9,275 nucleotides of DNA from an uncultured Roseburia sp. (GTDB taxonomy: Bacteria; Bacillota; Clostridia; Lachnospirales; Lachnospiraceae), in the NCBI GenBank assembly GCA_900548205.1, contig URJS01000083.1:1-9275 (forward strand), in the 5' to 3' direction. Under the pieces are notes generated by a model. The model saw only the letters and a list, made by a program, of their open reading frames with translations. It ran no database searches and had not been told where the DNA came from. Made by a program: the position numbers and the translations under genes. Position 1 is the first letter of the stretch, and the number at the start of each line of letters is the position of its first letter. Positions 6,718 through 9,275 of the stretch are shown here, piece after piece.

Positions 6718-7538
6718 GTTTCTCTGCTCATCAATCTCTGAATGTGGATCATTAGATAAGTACACTCATCCTTCGATACATGAAACATATACTTTTTTTC
6801 TATAAACTCTTTGATCCGCAAAACACATTCATATGCTTTTGGATATTGCTCCTTTACAGCGTCATATAGTGGATTTTCTTCTTCATACTGGACCTTAAGC
6901 ATGATGCGCTGAACAAAAAATTTTAGCGTCATCAAACGCTGGAAATTCATGCTTTCCTCGTTCCAATCGATCTTTAGCTGATACCGGATCACCTGTATGA
7001 TGCCTTCCATCAGCTGGAGCATTTCAATGCTTCTGTAAGTATCCATATCAAACTCTGCATTTATAATGTGCATAGCGATCGCAGCCGCCTCATCATCATT
7101 TAATTTTACCTGAAACTCGTCCTCCAGCAGCTCAACAGCTTTCTTCCCAATCTTATACTCCTTTTCATAGAACCGCTGTACATCATATTTAAACAGATTT
7201 GACGGCATAATATTCTGATGGTATCGTTCAAAAATAAAATACAGATGATCTGTCAATGAAATATAGATCGTATCGCTAATTTCTTTCTTCAGAACCCCCC
7301 GTGCATAAGCAATGATCTCCTCCGACACCTCCAAATACTGGTCTGGAATCTCCTGGATCAGCGCGATCAAGCGGTTTTTATCTTCTGAGTTTGCCGAAAA
7401 AATTCTGTCCACTTTATTGACGTCCACAAAATCTCCCGGCTTTAATCCAAACCCGATCCCTTTCCCCAAAACTACCTTTTCCAGACCATCCTTCTCTACA
7501 ATGAGCGCGCTATTATTCAACGCTTTTATGAGTTTCAC
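6708..7538 (-). CDS. licT: BglG/LicT-family transcription antiterminator
   Basis: This RNA-binding protein stabilises a RAT hairpin in the leader RNA so that transcription passes the adjacent terminator. The chosen start is GTG 7538-7536, nine bases after GGGGGAG (7554-7548), because it gives the standard beginning (M)KLIKALNNSALIV and 276 residues, as expected for LicT (277). An in-frame GTG six codons upstream abuts the previous stop and is less likely. Residues 1-55 are the CAT RNA-binding domain (VVLGKGIGFGLKPGD). PRD1 spans about 65-170 with SLTDH (His98) and AIAMH (His157), the sites of negative control by the PTS permease. PRD2 spans about 171-276 and keeps YLMIHIQRL (His265). It reads RLMT-LKFFVQR where relatives have R-x-x-T-H-L-K-F-F, so the other PRD2 histidine is absent. 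The gene lies 18 bases after the glucosidase gene and two bases before the PTS gene. Confidence 0.93.
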   Translation of the reverse strand: MKLIKALNNSALIVEKDGLEKVVLGKGIGFGLKPGDFVDVNKVDRIFSANSEDKNRLIALIQEIPDQYLEVSEEIIAYARGVLKKEISDTIYISLTDHLYFIFERYHQNIMPSNLFKYDVQRFYEKEYKIGKKAVELLEDEFQVKLNDDEAAAIAMHIINAEFDMDTYRSIEMLQLMEGIIQVIRYQLKIDWNEESMNFQRLMTLKFFVQRIMLKVQYEEENPLYDAVKEQYPKAYECVLRIKEFIEKKYMFHVSKDECTYLMIHIQRLMSRETEE

Positions 7539-7556
7539 ATAATCACTCTCCCCCAC

Positions 7557-8975
7557 CTATTTATATAAGTTTTTCCCTCTTTGGCAAATCGTTTCACGAT
7601 ACCAGTCAAAACTTTTTTTCTTGTAACGGTTCATATCTTTGAGGTCAAAATCCTCCCGATTGACATAAACCAGTCCATAGCGTTTATTAAATCCCTGATG
7701 ACCACTGATCAGATCAATAAAAGACCATAGATTATATCCCAAAACTTCAACACCGATATTGACCGCCTCATTGATCGCCAGTAAATGACTCTTAATATAA
7801 TCAATCCGGTAATCATCATTTACTGTGCCATTTTCCAGTTCATCCGGGTAGCTCAATCCATTTTCCGTTATCATCAACGGCAGATTATATCTCTCATATA
7901 AATTTATCAGGGCATACTCCATACCAATCGGGTCGATCGCCCAGCCAAATTTGGTCAATTCCAAATTTTCATTTTTTATCAATTGAAAAATACCGTATTC
8001 GGCATTCGGCATGATATCTCCTTCCACTCTCCCCAATGGATGTTCTTCTGTCACAGGAGCATACGCCGCGCAGCCGCTGCAATAATAATTGATTCCCAGA
8101 TAATCCGGCGGATTCTTTTGGATACACTCCATATCCCCTTCCGCGATCTCCGGTTCTATGTTCCGATCTGTCAGGTATTTCCACAAACGGACCGGATAAA
8201 TGCCCTTACACTGTATTTCACACATATAGTTCATAAACAGCAGCTCCATATCGCTTGCCGCCAGCACATCTTCACTTTTGGAGGACGCTGGATAAATCGG
8301 CTGATAACTTAAAGCCGGACCGATCAGTGCGTGCGGACACATTTCATGGCAAAGCTCAAACGCTTTGGCACTTGCCACACACATATTATGGTTTGCCTGA
8401 TAACGGGCTTTATCATAGTATTCCTCCTCCCCCGTCATTCCCATACGTGACGGTATACGGATCACATGATCCTGCTCGTTGATCGTCAGCCAGTATTTAA
8501 CCCTGTCTCCATACTTTTCAAACAAAATCCTGCAATAGGCAACAAAATCATCAATACTCTGCCGATTCACCCAGCCGCCGTACTGGTCAATCAGAGCCTG
8601 CGGATAATCAAAGTGATAAATGGTAACTACCGGCTCAATCCCATACGAAACCAGCTCATTGATAATGTTATTATAAAAGTCAACGCCCTCCTGATTGACC
8701 GCTCCATTTCCCTGCGGAAATATCCGCGTCCATGCGATCGAAAACCGGTAGCTTGTCAAGCCTGCTTCATGTGCCAGCCTGATGTCCTCTTTCCATCGGT
8801 GATAGTGATCGCTTCCCTGCGAAAAATCTGTAATATTCTCTGTAAATTGAAAATCATCAATCACAGAACGCCCTCTCCCGCCTTCCTGCATTCCACCTTC
8901 AAATTGGATTGCCGAGCTTGAGCCGCCAAACAGAAACCCCTCCGGAAACGCCTGATTAAATTTCATTACTTTCAT
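7557..8975 (-). CDS. bglA: 6-phospho-beta-glucosidase, glycoside hydrolase family 1
   Basis: This cytoplasmic enzyme hydrolyses the phosphorylated beta-glucoside delivered by the PTS permease, releasing glucose-6-phosphate and an aglycone or glucose. The start is ATG 8975-8973, six bases after GGAGGT; the frame opens ten codons earlier at a TTG, but that lies inside the leader terminator. The 472-residue protein has the family's usual length. It opens with FPEGFLFGGSSSAIQFEGG (the substrate-pocket entrance) and includes YRFSIAWTRIFPQG and YHFDYPQAL. Acid/base Glu167 is in LTINEQ, LGINYY is present, and nucleophile Glu371 is in MITENGL. WSFIDLISG follows, and the C-terminal RYKKKSFDWY supplies Lys and Tyr of the kind that bind the 6-phosphate. 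The residue after the acid/base Glu is Gln rather than the Pro of classical beta-glucosidases, a position also variable in other phospho-enzymes. It is first in the operon, directly behind the RAT/terminator leader. Substrate choice beyond beta-glucosides cannot be read. Confidence 0.93.
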   Translation of the reverse strand: MKVMKFNQAFPEGFLFGGSSSAIQFEGGMQEGGRGRSVIDDFQFTENITDFSQGSDHYHRWKEDIRLAHEAGLTSYRFSIAWTRIFPQGNGAVNQEGVDFYNNIINELVSYGIEPVVTIYHFDYPQALIDQYGGWVNRQSIDDFVAYCRILFEKYGDRVKYWLTINEQDHVIRIPSRMGMTGEEEYYDKARYQANHNMCVASAKAFELCHEMCPHALIGPALSYQPIYPASSKSEDVLAASDMELLFMNYMCEIQCKGIYPVRLWKYLTDRNIEPEIAEGDMECIQKNPPDYLGINYYCSGCAAYAPVTEEHPLGRVEGDIMPNAEYGIFQLIKNENLELTKFGWAIDPIGMEYALINLYERYNLPLMITENGLSYPDELENGTVNDDYRIDYIKSHLLAINEAVNIGVEVLGYNLWSFIDLISGHQGFNKRYGLVYVNREDFDLKDMNRYKKKSFDWYRETICQRGKNLYK

Positions 8976-8992
8976 GCTGTACCTCCATACAT

Positions 8993-9051
8993 AAAAAAAG
9001 CCCAAATCAATATCAAGAAAATCATCAATGATTCTCTGATATCAATTCAGG
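8993..9051 (-). terminator. Leader intrinsic terminator of the bgl operon (attenuator)
   Basis: On the minus strand the arm CCTGAATTGATATCA (9051-9037) pairs along its whole 15 bases, using four G-U pairs, with TGATATTGATTTGGG (9015-9001). A further 8 bp forms above it after a one-base bulge, closing a TTGA loop. Seven T (8999-8993) follow one base after the stem. It ends 18 bases before the glucosidase ATG, so it blocks the whole operon unless antiterminated. Confidence 0.88.
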
Positions 9052-9074
9052 TTTGTTCATTTCTGTTACATCCT
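9049..9074 (-). promoter_or_regulatory. Candidate RAT: LicT-binding RNA antiterminator hairpin
   Basis: The minus-strand RNA from 9074 to 9049 folds as AGG/CCU, an internal loop A/AA, UGU/ACA, an internal loop AA/A, CA/UG and a GAAA loop. Short stems split by two asymmetric internal loops, with GGAT at the 5' end and CAAACC at the 3' end, are the design of LicT/SacY/BglG RAT sites. Its last three bases are the first three of the terminator stem, so the two folds exclude each other, as required for antitermination. The sequence departs from the classical GGATTGTTACTG form, hence some doubt. Confidence 0.75.
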
Positions 9075-9103
9075 CAATTGAGTTATTTACTTTTTATGCT
9101 CTT

Positions 9104-9132
9104 ATTATAAAATCTCATACGTTTTTTGTCAA
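9104..9132 (-). promoter_or_regulatory. Consensus sigma-A promoter of the bgl operon
   Basis: A perfect TTGACA (9132-9127) and a perfect TATAAT (9109-9104) are separated by 17 bases on the minus strand. Transcription should begin near base 9097, giving a leader of about 120 bases that contains the RAT and terminator. Such a strong promoter fits control by antitermination rather than by initiation. Confidence 0.88.
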
Positions 9133-9275
9133 TAGACTGTCCTTCAAAATATAAAAATATCACTCGCATTTGCGTATTTGTATATTTACGCGTATACTTC
9201 ATGAAAACAATGCAGATTTTGTAAGCGCAAAATATTGCTACGCTGCCCATGAATCACGCTTGCACCAAAATGATA
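9133..9275. other. Upstream region of the bgl promoter, no gene seen
   Basis: I see no convincing reading frame, RNA gene or clear catabolite-control (cre) site here. GCGTA (9172-9176) and TACGC (9187-9191) form a small inverted repeat about 40-60 bases upstream of the -35 box, too short to interpret. Confidence 0.4.

Noticed and set aside
8465..8480. NEQ instead of NEP in the GH1 acid/base motif as a sign of inactivity
   Set aside because: The catalytic Glu is present, the second catalytic Glu is intact, and phospho-beta-glucosidases are known to vary at the following position (for example NEI).
8976..9005. Longer glucosidase N terminus starting at the upstream TTG
   Set aside because: Those codons lie inside the leader terminator and ribosome site, and GGAGGT correctly spaces the ATG at 8975.
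9225..9240. cre site (TGTAAGCGCAAAAT) for CcpA upstream of the bgl promoter
   Set aside because: It matches the first half of the cre consensus but fails several conserved positions in the second half.

Overview
The window looks like a chromosome segment of a gut-type Firmicute, most likely in the Clostridia (Lachnospiraceae-like). This rests on the gene families, the strong GGAGG-type ribosome sites, the near-consensus sigma-A promoters and the LicT/BglP regulatory logic. I cannot name a genus or species from sequence alone.

Layout. (1) Bases 1-~428 are the outer end of an integrative element: the C-terminal 116 codons of a large serine recombinase, then a hairpin terminator. (2) Bases ~429-1973 (minus strand) hold a sugar ABC-transporter operon whose binding-protein gene is intact. 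Its permease gene (malF-like) is cut after about 96 codons, exactly where the element begins, so the element sits inside the permease gene. (3) Bases 1974-2238 are a divergent control region with two good promoters and repeated TTGTTTCG motifs. (4) Bases 2239-3243 (plus strand) encode a LacI-family regulator, presumably of that operon. (5) Bases 3257-4555 (minus strand) encode an AAA ATPase of the DUF4143 family whose C-terminal nuclease-like motif has lost its usual acidic and lysine residues. (6) Bases 4556-4845 are a gene-free spacer with two tandem 38-bp repeats and a strong hairpin. (7) Bases 4846-8975 (minus strand) form a beta-glucoside operon in the order 6-phospho-beta-glucosidase, LicT/BglG antiterminator, PTS EIIBCA permease. 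(8) Bases 8976-9132 are its leader and promoter: a consensus promoter, a candidate RAT antiterminator hairpin and an overlapping intrinsic terminator.

How it works together. The PTS permease should import and phosphorylate aryl- or beta-glucosides, the GH1 enzyme should cleave the 6-phospho-sugar, and LicT should bind the RAT in the leader RNA to let transcription pass the terminator, including through its own gene.

The most unusual points are changes at regulatory or catalytic positions. The permease has a well-placed ATG start followed by an in-frame TAA at codon 5. LicT appears to lack exactly the first PRD2 histidine that HPr phosphorylates. The malF-like gene is disrupted by the mobile element. 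I see no wholly new multi-gene system. The clearest leads are the natural lesions in the bgl operon and the element insertion.
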